Notes under the pieces: model-generated
Told to the model about the DNA's origin: nothing
What the model saw: only the letters and a program-made list of their open reading frames with translations
Database searches by the model: none
Assembly: GCF_035918155.1 (NCBI RefSeq)
Contig: NZ_CP109329.1
Span: 62,001-126,000, forward strand
From: Streptomyces sp. NBC_01591
GTDB taxonomy: Bacteria; Actinomycetota; Actinomycetes; Streptomycetales; Streptomycetaceae
DNA length: 64,000 bases
Reading direction: 5' to 3'
In this document: positions 40,109 through 48,971 of the stretch, in pieces
Numbering within the stretch: the first letter of the stretch is position 1
How the letters are laid out: every line of letters starts with the position of its first letter
Made by a program: the position numbers and the translations under genes

Positions 40109-41249
40109 GTGCCCGCCGACTCCCCGTGCGAGGTCGGTGAACGCATCGCCGCCCGCCGCCGCGCCCGCCGCCTCACCCAGACCGGTCTCGCTACTGCCTC
40201 CCACGTCTCCTACGCCACCATCCGGTCCGTCGTGGTGCACGGCGGCCGAGCGACGATGTGCTCGAAGCGATCGCTGCCGCCCTTGAGGTGGATGCCACGC
40301 AGCTGCGTACGGGGTACGTCGGCACCGAGCGACGCGTCCATCGCGCGTTGCCGGAGCTGTCTGCGGTGATCGCCGGGTACGACATTCCGCAGGGACCTCC
40401 GACTCGTGCGCCGGACGAGCTCGCGGATGCGATCAACACGGCCGTGGGCTGGAGACTCGCAGCCCAGTACGGCCGGATCGCGGCAAGCATCCCCGACCTT
40501 CTGTGCGACGCCATTCGGTACGCCCACACCGCACGTGGCGCCGAGCAGCAGGCCGCTGCCCGGATGCTGGCCGCTGCTGCTCGGGCAGCGGACGCGATTG
40601 CCTTCAAGTACGGCGAGCGCGACCTGTCCGCCAGGCTGGTCGACTTGATGCGCTGGGCAGCTGACCGCGCTGCGGATCCTCTCGTCCAGGCTGCCACGGC
40701 GTACGTACGGACCGAAGTCTTCTTCGCAGCTCGCGCCCACCACGTCGGCCTCGCCGCATTGGAGCAGGCGATCGAGGATGCTCCCGCGCCGTCGTCCCGC
40801 TCCGAAGCCGCTGCCCGCGGCACCCTCCATATGCGGGCCGCCGTGATCGCCGGACGCGACGCGAACGTAGGCTCTGCCGACAATCACCTGAAGCACGCCC
40901 GGCAACTCGGCGATCAAGTCGCGCGCGAGGGCGTCTACCTGGGCACGGTGTTTGGCCCGGACTCGGTCCGTATCCACGAAGTGTCCGTTGCTGTCAGCCT
41001 TGGCCGTGACCATGTCGACCGCGCCCTGCGCGTAGCCACCGAGTGGAAGCCGCCCGCCGATCTGCCGGCCGAGCGCCGCAGCGGCTTCTACATCGAGTTG
41101 GCCCGCGCGCAGGAATGGGCCGGACTTCAGGCAGATGCGTTCGAGAGCCTCAAGGTGGCCCGCGCAGCAGCCCCGCAGCACACCCGCGAGCACCCGTGGG
41201 CTCGTGAAGTCGCCGGCAGGCTGCGACGGTTGTCGGCGGCGGCTGAACT
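40109..41249 (+). pseudogene. XRE regulator, frameshifted and split by IS21
   Basis: The leaderless GTG at 40109 starts VPADSPCEVGERIAARRRARRLTQTGLATASHVSYATIRSV. The frame then slips near 40229 (one base apparently missing) and continues as RGARRPSDDVLEAIAAALEVD in another frame. The long sensor region runs to the IS21 insertion at about 41250, and the original C-terminus (ERFHRADAESLSHFARWIG) reappears at 43493-43576. It is therefore doubly inactivated. Its companions are unknown. Confidence 0.8.
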
Positions 41250-41303
41250 TGGACCCACTCTGGCCGGTTGAAATCTGACCCAGGTGTCTTCGGTTTGGTT
41301 GGT

Positions 41304-42143
41304 TCAGTCGTTGTCGGTGGTGGCGCTGGGGACCCGTCCCAGTTCACGTCCTCGCATGCGGAACGAGTCGCCCTTGAGGGAGTGGACCTCGGCGTGGTGG
41401 ACGAGGCGGTCGATCATGGCGGCGGCCACGGTCTCGTCTCCGAAGACTTCTCCCCAGCGTCCGAAGGGTTTGTTGCTGGTGACGATCACGGACGCGCGTT
41501 CGTATCTGTTCGAGATCAGCTGGAAGAACAGGTTCGCGGCTTCGGCTTCGAAGGGGATGTAGCCGACCTCGTCCACCACGATCAGCGGGTAGCGGCTGAG
41601 CTTGGTGAGCTCGGCCTGGAGGCGGCCGGTGTGGTGGGCGGCGGCCAGGCGGTCGACCCATTCGGCGGCGGTGGCGAACGCGACGCGGTGTCCGGCCTGG
41701 CAGGCGCGGACCGCGAGCCCGATCGCCAGGTGTGTCTTCCCGGTGCCCGGCGGTCCCAGGAAAACGGCGTTCTCTTTCCCGGCGATGAAGTCCAACGTTC
41801 CCAGATGTGCGAGCTGTTGGCGCGTCATCCCGCGCAGGTGGGTGACGTCCAGCTCCTCGATGGTCTTGATCGCGGGGAAGCGGGCGGACCGCACCCGTGC
41901 TTCACCGCCGTGGGACTCACGGGCGGACACTTCGCGCTGCAGGCAGGCGACGAGGTACTCGGCATGGGTCCAGGACTCCTTGTGGGCCCGCTCGGCGAGA
42001 CGGTCAGCGGCATCCAGCAAGGCCGGAGCCTTCATTGCCCGCGCGAGGAAGGCGAGGTCCGCTGCGGTCTGGGAGCCGGTCCTGCGGCCGGTGGCCGATG
42101 TGGTGGCGGTGGCGTCGTCGAGGATGGTGGTGGTGCGGGGCAT
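41304..42143 (-). CDS. istB: IS21 helper ATPase IstB
   Basis: 279 residues. Walker A GPPGTGKTHLAIGLA and Walker B LIVVDEVGYIPFE are intact, as are the IstB signatures FFQLISNRYERASVIVTSNKPF and VAAAMIDRLVHHAEVHSLKGDSFR. It is the AAA+ ATPase that assists IstA in target selection and strand transfer. The start overlaps the istA stop by one base (TGATG), so expression is coupled. Confidence 0.93.
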   Translation of the reverse strand: MPRTTTILDDATATTSATGRRTGSQTAADLAFLARAMKAPALLDAADRLAERAHKESWTHAEYLVACLQREVSARESHGGEARVRSARFPAIKTIEELDVTHLRGMTRQQLAHLGTLDFIAGKENAVFLGPPGTGKTHLAIGLAVRACQAGHRVAFATAAEWVDRLAAAHHTGRLQAELTKLSRYPLIVVDEVGYIPFEAEAANLFFQLISNRYERASVIVTSNKPFGRWGEVFGDETVAAAMIDRLVHHAEVHSLKGDSFRMRGRELGRVPSATTDND

Positions 42144-43408
42144 CAGCCGGCCTCCCTGCCCTTGCCGCCTTCGATGACCGTGAACAGCCGGTCATAGGTG
42201 CCCAGTTCGCGTTGCTCGACCTCGATAAGCGTGCCTGGGTCGGTCTGGGCTGTTCGGGCGGCTTTGGCGCGGGCGGCCTGCTGGTGGTGCACCTCACCTC
42301 GCATCACCTTGCCCGCGGCAGCGTGGTCGGGGTCGGTGATGGTCTGGTGGCGGGCCCAGCAGCGCGGGTGCTGGGCGACGATCTCGCCGCTGGGGGCGAG
42401 GACGGTGATCTCGTCGTTGTCACACAGCACGGTGACGGTGCGTCCGATCGCGGCGGGGTGCACGGAGTAGTCGCACGTGTCGACGCGGACGTAGTGGTCG
42501 CGGCCGATCCGTGTCTGCAGCCGCCACCAGGCGGGCGGGTCGACGGGCGGCAGGGCGAGCATTCCGGCCCGGTCGGCCTCCCACCGCTCGACGGGGCGGG
42601 TCTGCAGAGTGCGGTGGACACGCCGGTTGGCGATGGTCAGCCAGGCGGTCAGCTGGGTGTTGAAGTCGCCGGGGCCACTGAAGGTGCGGCCGGGGAGGAA
42701 ACTCGTCTCCAGATAGCCGTTGGCCCGCTCGACCAGCCCTTTCGCTTCTGGATCACGGGGCCGGCACAGATGGATCTTCGTGGCGAGCAGGCCCGCGAAC
42801 GCGGCGAACTCGGCGGTGAGCTTCCCGCGACCGACCCCGGATTCGTTGTCCCAGACGAGCGTCTTGGGCACCGCGCCCCAGGCCGAGAGCAGCCGCCAGT
42901 GCCCATCGATCAGATCGCCGGTCGTGCGCGAGGGCAGCATCCGCGCGGCGATCACCCGGGAGTAACCGGACACCATCACCAGCACCGGCGGCCGTCCGCT
43001 CTGGCCGTAGCCGAGCGGGATGTCCGCCTCGGGAAACCACAGGTCGCACTGGGCCAGCTCGCCGGGCCGATACGTCGTGCGCGAGACCGGATCGACTGGC
43101 ACATAGGCAGGCCGCAGGTCCCGCACCCGGTCCTTGAGGACCGTCATCCCGCGTTCCCACCCGATCCGCTCGGCAATCACGGTGGCCGGCATCGTCGGAG
43201 TCTCCCGCAAAAGCTCACGGATCTGGACCTCGACCGCGTCCACGACCGACCCCTGAGACGGGCGCTCGTACTTCGGCGGCCGGTCCGTGGCCAGGGCACG
43301 CTTGACCGTGTTCTTCGAGATGCCCAGATGCCGCGCGATTGCCCGGATCGGCATCTGCTCAGCCCGGTGCAGCCTACGGATCTCTGCCCAGTCCTCCACG
43401 AGGATCAC
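42143..43408 (-). CDS. istA: IS21 transposase IstA
   Basis: 421 residues. The N-terminal HTH is EIRRLHRAEQMPIRAIARHLGISKNTVKRAL. The rve-type catalytic core has Asp in QCDLWFPE, Asp in VWDNESGVG and Glu in LVERANGYLE, forming the DDE triad. No frameshift is seen, so the element may be active. Confidence 0.93.
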   Translation of the reverse strand: MILVEDWAEIRRLHRAEQMPIRAIARHLGISKNTVKRALATDRPPKYERPSQGSVVDAVEVQIRELLRETPTMPATVIAERIGWERGMTVLKDRVRDLRPAYVPVDPVSRTTYRPGELAQCDLWFPEADIPLGYGQSGRPPVLVMVSGYSRVIAARMLPSRTTGDLIDGHWRLLSAWGAVPKTLVWDNESGVGRGKLTAEFAAFAGLLATKIHLCRPRDPEAKGLVERANGYLETSFLPGRTFSGPGDFNTQLTAWLTIANRRVHRTLQTRPVERWEADRAGMLALPPVDPPAWWRLQTRIGRDHYVRVDTCDYSVHPAAIGRTVTVLCDNDEITVLAPSGEIVAQHPRCWARHQTITDPDHAAAGKVMRGEVHHQQAARAKAARTAQTDPGTLIEVEQRELGTYDRLFTVIEGGKGREAG

Positions 43409-43492
43409 CCTCTCCCTCCTGACCTTCCATCAAGATCAGGTTCAGGCGAAGATCACCAAGTGGGTCACTTTTGATCCGCCGTCAGAGGGTCA

Positions 43493-43576
43493 GAATTCAA
43501 GCGACGCCGAGAACGGTTCCACCGTGCCGACGCCGAGTCCCTGTCGCATTTCGCCCGCTGGATCGGTGCCGTCTGA
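43493..43576 (+). pseudogene. C-terminal stump of the IS21-split XRE gene
   Basis: Frame reading EFKRRRERFHRADAESLSHFARWIGAV then stop, adjacent to the IS21 right end. The ending is of the kind seen in this regulator family and completes the gene that breaks at 41250. Confidence 0.55.
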
Positions 43577-43661
43577 CGGACTGCTACACCTTGTAGCAGC
43601 TGTGCCTCTTCCCAGGGGCCACGCTCTATCTGTCCGCACTACACAGGTAGAGGAGGGCCTC

Positions 43662-44051
43662 ATGACTGCACCTGTGCTCGTCGAGGGCCGGGTGAGTATC
43701 GCTCGTCTCCATGGCGAAGCCTGCTGGCATTGCGGTGCTGTCACTCGCCGTTTCGTGCCGGCTGGATTCGTCGTCTTGCCGGGCCAGACCCGACAGTGGC
43801 CGATCGTCTCCTGTGGCTGCGCTCCTGCCACCGACCAGGGAGCCAACCGTGCCCACTCTGCTGAGTTCACCGTGCCGGACCCAGCGTCACTGTCCGATGC
43901 GCAGCAGCGTGGCGCACACTGTGTCTGGTGCGGCACCCCGCTGGCCGCCGGAGCTGCGCACGACCTCGGGCCCCGCCCGGTCGATGCCCACGGGGTTTCA
44001 GTCGACTGGTTTCCCCGTTGCTGCCGAACCTGCTGGAAAGGCCACCAGTGA
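43662..44051 (+). CDS. Small double CxxC protein (CVWCG family), 129 aa
   Basis: ATG 43662 with AGGAGGG upstream. The N-terminal half has HGEACWHCGAVTRRFVPAGF. The C-terminal half (LSDAQQRGAHCVWCG, AHDLGPRPVDAHG, WFPRCCRTC) is shared with the 69-residue protein at 47311-47520. Two zinc-ribbon-like Cys pairs are visible. It is first of a three-gene, overlapping plus-strand operon of tiny Cys-rich proteins (cassette C). Function unknown. Confidence 0.75.
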   Translation: MTAPVLVEGRVSIARLHGEACWHCGAVTRRFVPAGFVVLPGQTRQWPIVSCGCAPATDQGANRAHSAEFTVPDPASLSDAQQRGAHCVWCGTPLAAGAAHDLGPRPVDAHGVSVDWFPRCCRTCWKGHQ

Positions 44052-44197
44052 TCACCCTGACGAAACCCGCCCGCTCACGCGGGGAAGAGGAGTACCTCAC
44101 CCTGGTGGGCCACACCTACGCATGCGCGGCCTGCCGCTGCTTGCCCTGCCCGACTGCGGCCCGCCTCACCCGCGTGTGGCGGGAGGCCCGCCGATGA
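44048..44197 (+). CDS. Tiny Cys-rich protein, 49 aa
   Basis: GTG 44048 overlaps the previous stop (GTGA). It holds a CAACRCLPC cluster with four Cys in nine residues, suggesting metal binding. Overlap at both ends shows co-translation with its neighbours. It replaces the MTALAQQ-type gene of cassettes A and B in position. Confidence 0.65.
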   Translation: MITLTKPARSRGEEEYLTLVGHTYACAACRCLPCPTAARLTRVWREARR

Positions 44198-44358
44198 TGT
44201 GTGACCGCTGCCAACAGCCCATGACTGCCGAGGAGTCGGAGCAGTACGAGGTTCTTGGCGCGACTGGCCCCGGTACCACCCTCCACGTGCACAAACGGCT
44301 GTGTGAACTGCCCGCCTCAGCGAGGCCGACACCGTATCCGCGAGAGTGGCGGTCCTGA
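44194..44358 (+). CDS. Small CxxC protein of cassette C (MMCDRC family)
   Basis: 54 residues, MMCDRCQQPMTAEESEQYEVL ending YPREWRS, same length as the copies at 21824-21988 and 26735-26899. Last gene of the cassette C operon; the leader of the next CRISPR array begins about 225 bp downstream. Confidence 0.72.
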   Translation: MMCDRCQQPMTAEESEQYEVLGATGPGTTLHVHKRLCELPASARPTPYPREWRS

Positions 44359-44582
44359 TCTCCCGTCCGTACCTGAGGCCGTCGGCGGCAGGGGTCCGGG
44401 CGGGTACTACTTGCGCACGAGGCCGGCGAGAGGGACGCCGATGTTGCATCGCCGCAGTCGGGGCGGTCGGCGGAAGTTGCACGGCCGGACCGGGCAGTGG
44501 TGAGGCGGTGCGGGTGGTTCTTGATGCGCGCGGGCGTGGGGACCTGGTTTCGCGTTGGTGGGATGCGCGAGAGGAGCGAAGT

Positions 44583-44787
44583 GATGGGGGGCGCCAAGGG
44601 AATGCATCCGAGAGCGTGATGGGCGGTTGTGACTCGTGGCTACTCTTGGGCGGTGGTGTCGAGGGGTGTGTGCTTCTGTCGGTGGCGGCACCCTGGTCAC
44701 GAAAGATCGGTTTTGGCTTTTATATCGGATTCTTTGAAACTGGTTCAAAACCGTCCCGGCTGAGGGAAGAACAGCAGGTCAGGGAGT
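44583..44787 (+). promoter_or_regulatory. CRISPR leader, family L2 (copy 2)
   Basis: Matches 38054-38260 over its whole length (GCATCCGAGAG, GTGACTCGTGGCTAC, then GAAAGATCGGTTTTGG) and ends at the first repeat. Confidence 0.8.
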
Positions 44788-45780
44788 CTGCTCCCCGCGC
44801 CCGCGGGGATGGTCCCCAAGGGACTCGTCTGTGTCCAGCGTACGGGACCTGCTCCCCGCGCCCGCGGGGATGGTCCCGCCGCCGAGGCTGCGATGGACCA
44901 GGCCGCGGCCTGCTCCCCGCGCCCGCGGGGATGGTCCCATCGAGGTGGTGCCGGTCGCGTCCGGCTCACCCTGCTCCCCGCGCCCGCGGGGATGGTCCTG
45001 GACGAAGAAGAAGCAGGAACCGGCACCGAATCTGCTCCCCGCGCCCGCGGGGATGGTCCCAAGGGCGAGTTCTACCGGCTCGGCACCGACGCCTGCTCCC
45101 CGCGCCCGCGGGGATGGTCCCGCGCCGTACGCGCCCATGGCCGACCGGGCGGCCTGCTCCCCGCGCCCGCGGGGATGGTCCCCCCTGGGGCACCGTCGCA
45201 CCGGTGACGATCCTCTGCTCCCCGCGCCCGCGGGGATGGTCCCGGCGAGGCCGGTGACGGCGGGGCCGTGGTCCCCTGCTCCCCGCGCCCGCGGGGATGG
45301 TCCCGACGGCGTGGTCGTGGCCAAGCAGGGAACCGGCTGCTCCCCGCGCCCGCGGGGATGGTCCCCGAGCGGATCGCCCGCCGCGTCGCCCGCATGACTG
45401 CTCCCCGCGCCCGCGTCCGGCAGGTGTACGAGCTGATCCACCATGCCTGCTCCCCGCGCCCGCGGGGATGGTCCCGCAGTGAAGCCCTCCGAAGTACCCC
45501 AGCTCCTCTGCTCCCCGCGCCCGCGGGGATGGTCCCCACCACGTTAAGGCCAATCGGCACCGGCCGACCTGCTCCCCGCGCCCGCGGGGATGGTCCCCGG
45601 GGTACGGCACGACGGGCACCGGTACTCGTCTGCTCCCCGCGCCCGCGGGGATGGCCCCACCGGCGGCGCCGGCTGGATCGTCGAAGCCAACTGCTCCCCG
45701 CGCCCGCGGGGATGGTCCCGACGGGATGGAGCCCGCCCAGCCGGGCCACCGCTGCTCCCCGCGCCCGCGGGGATGGTTTC
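44788..45780 (+). CRISPR. I-E CRISPR array, 17 repeats (leader L2)
   Basis: Repeats start at 44788, 44849, 44910, 44971, 45032, 45093, 45154, 45215, 45276, 45337, 45398, 45447, 45508, 45569, 45630, 45691 and 45752. Consensus CTGCTCCCCGCGCCCGCGG then GGATGGTCCC, differing from the L1 arrays by CGC for CAC. The repeat at 45398 is cut to 18 bp by loss of its 3' end, leaving a 49-bp unit. The last copy ends GGTTT. Confidence 0.97.
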
Positions 45781-45934
45781 GTCAGCGGGAAGACGAGCTG
45801 GCCCGACTGCCTTCGGGCTGCCGCCGGACCGCTGCCGCTCATGACCACTGCGGCCCCTGCCCCGCTGCGGCCGAGCAGGGGCGGTTCTGTGCGTCCGGAG
45901 TACGGTGGTGACACACCTTCTGGCGGGGGTTCAC

Positions 45935-47143
45935 ATGAACGTTTCCATCGGAGACCGCATCCGCGTACTGCGCGAGTTCCGGGACATCACCCAAGAGCAG
46001 CTCGCCCAACGCGCCTCCGTGTCGGTGGACACCATCCGCAAACTGGAGCAGGGGGTTCGGGAGTCCGCGCGGATCAACACGTTACGCGGACTCGCCCGTG
46101 CCTTGGATGTCCCACTCGAACGCCTCGTAGGACAGCCCACCGTGACCCAGCAACTCACCGACGACGGCGGCGGTCTGATCGCCCTCCGTGACGCCATTCA
46201 AGACCCTGGCTCGCTGCCGGGCGTCCTCGGCGACGACAATCTCGAAGACCCGCCCAGCCCAGCAGAATGGACCGCCCAGGTGCAGGCGGCGACCAACAGC
46301 TACTGGGCGGGCGACTACTCCCACCTTGCCGCGGTCCTGCCCGGACTCCTCCGCGACGGCCAGGCCACCGCCCGTCAGTACGACACCGAGCAGGTATGGG
46401 CGCAACTCGCCCTCGCCTACCAGCTGGCCGCGTCCCTCTCCACCCAGTCCGGGCATCCCGACTGGGCGTACACCGCCGTCGAGAAGCAACTTGCCGCAGC
46501 CGCCCGAGCCTCCGATCCGCTCCTCGAAGGCATGGGTGTCTCCACCTTGTCCTGGGTACTGCTGCGCCAGGGCCGCTGGGAGCAGGCGCAGTCTGTGGCT
46601 GAGCGGAAGGCGGACCAACTGGAACCTGCGCGCCGACGGGCGACAGCGAATCAACTGGCCGTGTACGGCAACCTGCTGATCGCCGCAGCAACCCCGGCCG
46701 CCCGCAGTGACAACCACGACCAGGCCATGGAGTTGCTGACCCTGGCCGAGTCGGCCGCTGTCCAGTCAGGGCCCGTTCGCGCCTACGGCAGCGCGTTCTC
46801 CGTCACCGACGTGCGGACCCAGCGAGTCAACGTGGCGCTCGCCGGGGCGACGGGCCGGCCGGACACCGCGCTGTCCGCCTCCGCGAAAGTGGATCTCTCG
46901 GAGATCAGCCGACCGGTGCACTCCGCTTCGTACCGGGTCGACGTCGCGCAGGCCCGATACCAGACCGGCGACAGTCCGGGGGCCCTGGAGCTGCTCCTGG
47001 AGGTCGAGGCCGACCAGCCGGAGTGGATCCGCTTCCAGACCCTTGCGGCGGCGACTGTGCAGGAGATGCTGGAGGTGGAGCGTCGTCGTAACTCGACTCT
47101 GCGCGGTCTGGCTTCACGACTCGGTGTTGACCCTGCTCTGTAG
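45935..47143 (+). CDS. XRE-family regulator of the graspetide cluster
   Basis: 402 residues from ATG 45935 with GGGGG at good spacing; a frame-compatible GTG at 45905 lies inside the -10-like TACGGT and is rejected. The HTH is DRIRVLREFRDITQEQLAQRASVSVDTIRKLEQGVRES. The C-terminal part is a TPR-like helical sensor. It is intact, unlike the copies at 22497 and 40109. It heads the locus containing tgmABC, separated by a perfect hairpin, and is the likely pathway regulator. Confidence 0.85.
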   Translation: MNVSIGDRIRVLREFRDITQEQLAQRASVSVDTIRKLEQGVRESARINTLRGLARALDVPLERLVGQPTVTQQLTDDGGGLIALRDAIQDPGSLPGVLGDDNLEDPPSPAEWTAQVQAATNSYWAGDYSHLAAVLPGLLRDGQATARQYDTEQVWAQLALAYQLAASLSTQSGHPDWAYTAVEKQLAAAARASDPLLEGMGVSTLSWVLLRQGRWEQAQSVAERKADQLEPARRRATANQLAVYGNLLIAAATPAARSDNHDQAMELLTLAESAAVQSGPVRAYGSAFSVTDVRTQRVNVALAGATGRPDTALSASAKVDLSEISRPVHSASYRVDVAQARYQTGDSPGALELLLEVEADQPEWIRFQTLAAATVQEMLEVERRRNSTLRGLASRLGVDPAL

Positions 47144-47174
47144 GTAGGACGCAACGTCCTACCTACAGAGCAGG
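47132..47174. terminator. Perfect 20-bp-stem hairpin after the XRE gene
   Basis: CCTGCTCTGTAGGTAGGACG and its exact complement surround a CAA loop, and the XRE stop codon lies in the left arm. A strong terminator; alternatively, with its GTAGGAC...GTCCTAC symmetry, an operator for the regulator. Confidence 0.75.
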
Positions 47175-47310
47175 CCCGCTGTCGGTTGGTGAACTCTGCC
47201 CCTGGGGTGTGATCGCGCGCTCTCATAGCGTGACTCCCATGCCGTGGCGTCGGCCTTGTCAGGATCGGCCGGCACCGTAATTCACTCCACTCCACAGCCC
47301 AGGGGTGCCC

Positions 47311-47520
47311 ATGACCACCATCGACTTGCCTCCCGTTCAGTCTCTGTCCGACGGGCAGCAGCGCGGTGCGTATTGCGTCTGGTGCGCGGTCGCGCTGGCC
47401 ATCGGAATGGCGCACGACCTTGGGCCGCGTCCCATTGACGCGCACGGTACGGCTGCCAATTGGTTCCCTCGGTGCTGCCGTCGCTGCCGGGACGATCGGG
47501 GATCGTCCAAATGGGGATGA
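47311..47520 (+). CDS. Small CVWC protein, 69 aa
   Basis: ATG 47311 is preceded by AGGGG (GTG 47305 is possible). SLSDGQQRGAYCVWC, AHDLGPRPIDAHG and WFPRCCRRC repeat the C-terminal half of the protein at 43662-44051. Two Cys pairs suggest zinc binding. First gene of the graspetide operon; its stop overlaps the next start. Confidence 0.72.
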   Translation: MTTIDLPPVQSLSDGQQRGAYCVWCAVALAIGMAHDLGPRPIDAHGTAANWFPRCCRRCRDDRGSSKWG

Positions 47521-47705
47521 CGATCAAGGTGTACGAGGTGGACCGGCACGGACGGACACGCATTGTCCGTCCGAAGTCCGAGGTCGTCCCGCTCAAGGAT
47601 CTGCCCCGGACATCCGCGTACCCATCTTGCGAGTGCGCCCGGTGCGGCCAGGGCACACCCCGCCACATTGCAGGACCAACCCGCTACAGGAGGAACGGCA
47701 CATGA
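47517..47705 (+). CDS. Small MTIKVYEVDR-family protein
   Basis: 62 residues, MTIKVYEVDRHGRTRIVRP with a later CECARCG cluster; longer C-terminus than the copies at 22169 and 27081. Overlaps both neighbours by 4 bp (ATGA), and the next gene is the RiPP precursor, which ties this small family to the graspetide locus. Confidence 0.72.
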   Translation: MTIKVYEVDRHGRTRIVRPKSEVVPLKDLPRTSAYPSCECARCGQGTPRHIAGPTRYRRNGT

Positions 47706-48001
47706 TCAGCGCCATTGCGGACCCGCGGGAAGTCTTCCCGCTCGCGCCCGAAGGAACGCGCACCGTGCGCGGCGACGAGCCGCCGAGCAGCGCGCCCACC
47801 CGCCCGTGGGTCCTCCGGTTCGCCCGGACCCCCGATGCCACCCAGGCCATCGTGAAGCCGCAGGCCGTCTACGACAACGAGTTACAGGTGTCCGTCGGCC
47901 TCTACGACGGGCCGCTCCCCTTCATGCAGACCCACACACCCACCATCCCGGACGGGTCCGTCGACAACCCGCCGCCGCTCGACGAGGGCCCGAAGGACTG
48001 A
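47702..48001 (+). CDS. tgmA: Graspetide (ATP-grasp RiPP) precursor, TgmA-like
   Basis: 99 residues. The leader part contains TRPWVLRF, resembling the W-x-L-R signature of putative ATP-grasp-target peptides. The C-terminal core MQTHTPTIPDGSVDNPPPL, then DEGPKD, is rich in Thr/Ser acceptors and Asp/Glu donors for side-chain ester or amide links. It is placed directly before an ATP-grasp ligase gene and a PCMT-like methyltransferase gene, the order of tgmABC. Cross-link pattern and bioactivity cannot be told from sequence. Confidence 0.8.
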   Translation: MISAIADPREVFPLAPEGTRTVRGDEPPSSAPTRPWVLRFARTPDATQAIVKPQAVYDNELQVSVGLYDGPLPFMQTHTPTIPDGSVDNPPPLDEGPKD

Positions 48002-48005
48002 CCCC

Positions 48006-48971
48006 ATGCCCACCGTCCTCGTGATCGCAGCACGCGACGACTGGCCGACCGACCGCGTCGTCAAGGCGCTCACGGACGGCGGCGCGGAGGTGTTCCGTAT
48101 GGACACCGCCGAGTTCCCGCAGGAACTCACCCTTGCCGGGCGCATCGACGCCCGGCAAGGGTGGGCCGGCGGACTCACCACCGCCCACCGTGCCGTCGAC
48201 CTCGCCGACATCTCCGCCGTCTACTACCGCGCCCCGAACCCCTTCGCCCTTCCCGCTGCCATGTCGGAGCCCGAACGCCGGTTCGCCGCCGCCCAGGCCC
48301 GCGCCGGTCTCGGCGGCATCATCACCGCGCTCGACTGCCGATGGGTCAACCACCCGGCCGCCATGTCCCGCGCCGAGTACAAGCCGCTCCAACTCGCCAC
48401 CGCCCGGGACAGCGGCCTGACCATCCCGCCGACACTCATCACCAACACCCCGGACGCCGTCCGGGCGTTCGTCGGCGACGTCGGCGGCTCCGTCATCTGC
48501 AAACCGGTCGCCACTCCCGTATTCGTCGAGGGCAACCGGCTGAAGACCGTGTACACCCACCGCGTCACCGAGGCCGACCTCGACGACCTGCGCGGTATCG
48601 ACACCACCGCCCACCTCTTCCAGGCATGGGTGGACAAGGCACACGAGGTACGCCTGACCGTCGCAGGCGACTGCCTGTTCGCCGCCGAGGTGCATGCCGG
48701 CAGTGCCGCTGCACACACCGACTGGCGCAGCGACTACGCCTCGCTCACCTACCGCACCACCACCACGCCCGACGACGTCGCCGAAGGCGTACGCCGCTAC
48801 ATGTCGGCCCTCGGTCTGCGGTTCGCCGCGATGGACTTCGTAGTCGGCCCGGACGACGAGTGGACGTTCCTGGAGGCGAACCCGTGCGGCCAGTGGGACT
48901 GGATCGAGCACGCCACCGGCCTGGACATCGCGAAGGCCATCGCCGACGAACTGCTGGGAGTCCCCGCATGA
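48006..48971 (+). CDS. tgmB: ATP-grasp peptide maturase, TgmB-like
   Basis: 321 residues with the ATP-grasp fold of the RimK/MvdD group: VLVIAARDDWPTDRVVKAL, YYRAPNPFALP, NHPAAMSRAEYKPLQLATARDSGL, GGSVICKPVA and the Mg-binding end MDFVVGPDDEWTFLEANPCGQWDWIE. It activates Asp/Glu side chains of the precursor with ATP and joins them to Ser/Thr/Lys. It starts 4 bp after the precursor stop and overlaps the methyltransferase start. Confidence 0.9.
   Translation: MPTVLVIAARDDWPTDRVVKALTDGGAEVFRMDTAEFPQELTLAGRIDARQGWAGGLTTAHRAVDLADISAVYYRAPNPFALPAAMSEPERRFAAAQARAGLGGIITALDCRWVNHPAAMSRAEYKPLQLATARDSGLTIPPTLITNTPDAVRAFVGDVGGSVICKPVATPVFVEGNRLKTVYTHRVTEADLDDLRGIDTTAHLFQAWVDKAHEVRLTVAGDCLFAAEVHAGSAAAHTDWRSDYASLTYRTTTTPDDVAEGVRRYMSALGLRFAAMDFVVGPDDEWTFLEANPCGQWDWIEHATGLDIAKAIADELLGVPA

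Larger units (their letters stand above)
41250..43492. mobile_element. IS21-family insertion sequence
   Basis: About 2.24 kb with istA and istB on the minus strand and imperfect terminal repeats: the left end contains GGACCCACTCTGGCCGG and the right end, read inward, TGACCCTCTGACGGCGG; both have an inner TGACCCA copy. It has inserted in the 3' part of an XRE gene, whose two parts flank it. A clean target duplication is not seen. Confidence 0.88.

Noticed and set aside
44407..44748. Minus-strand 113-codon frame upstream of the 44.8-kb array
   Set aside because: It overlaps the conserved L2 leader, is His/Arg/Pro-rich and lacks any motif.
47132..47174. CRISPR-repeat relic
   Set aside because: The stem is not related to the repeat; it is a terminator or operator.
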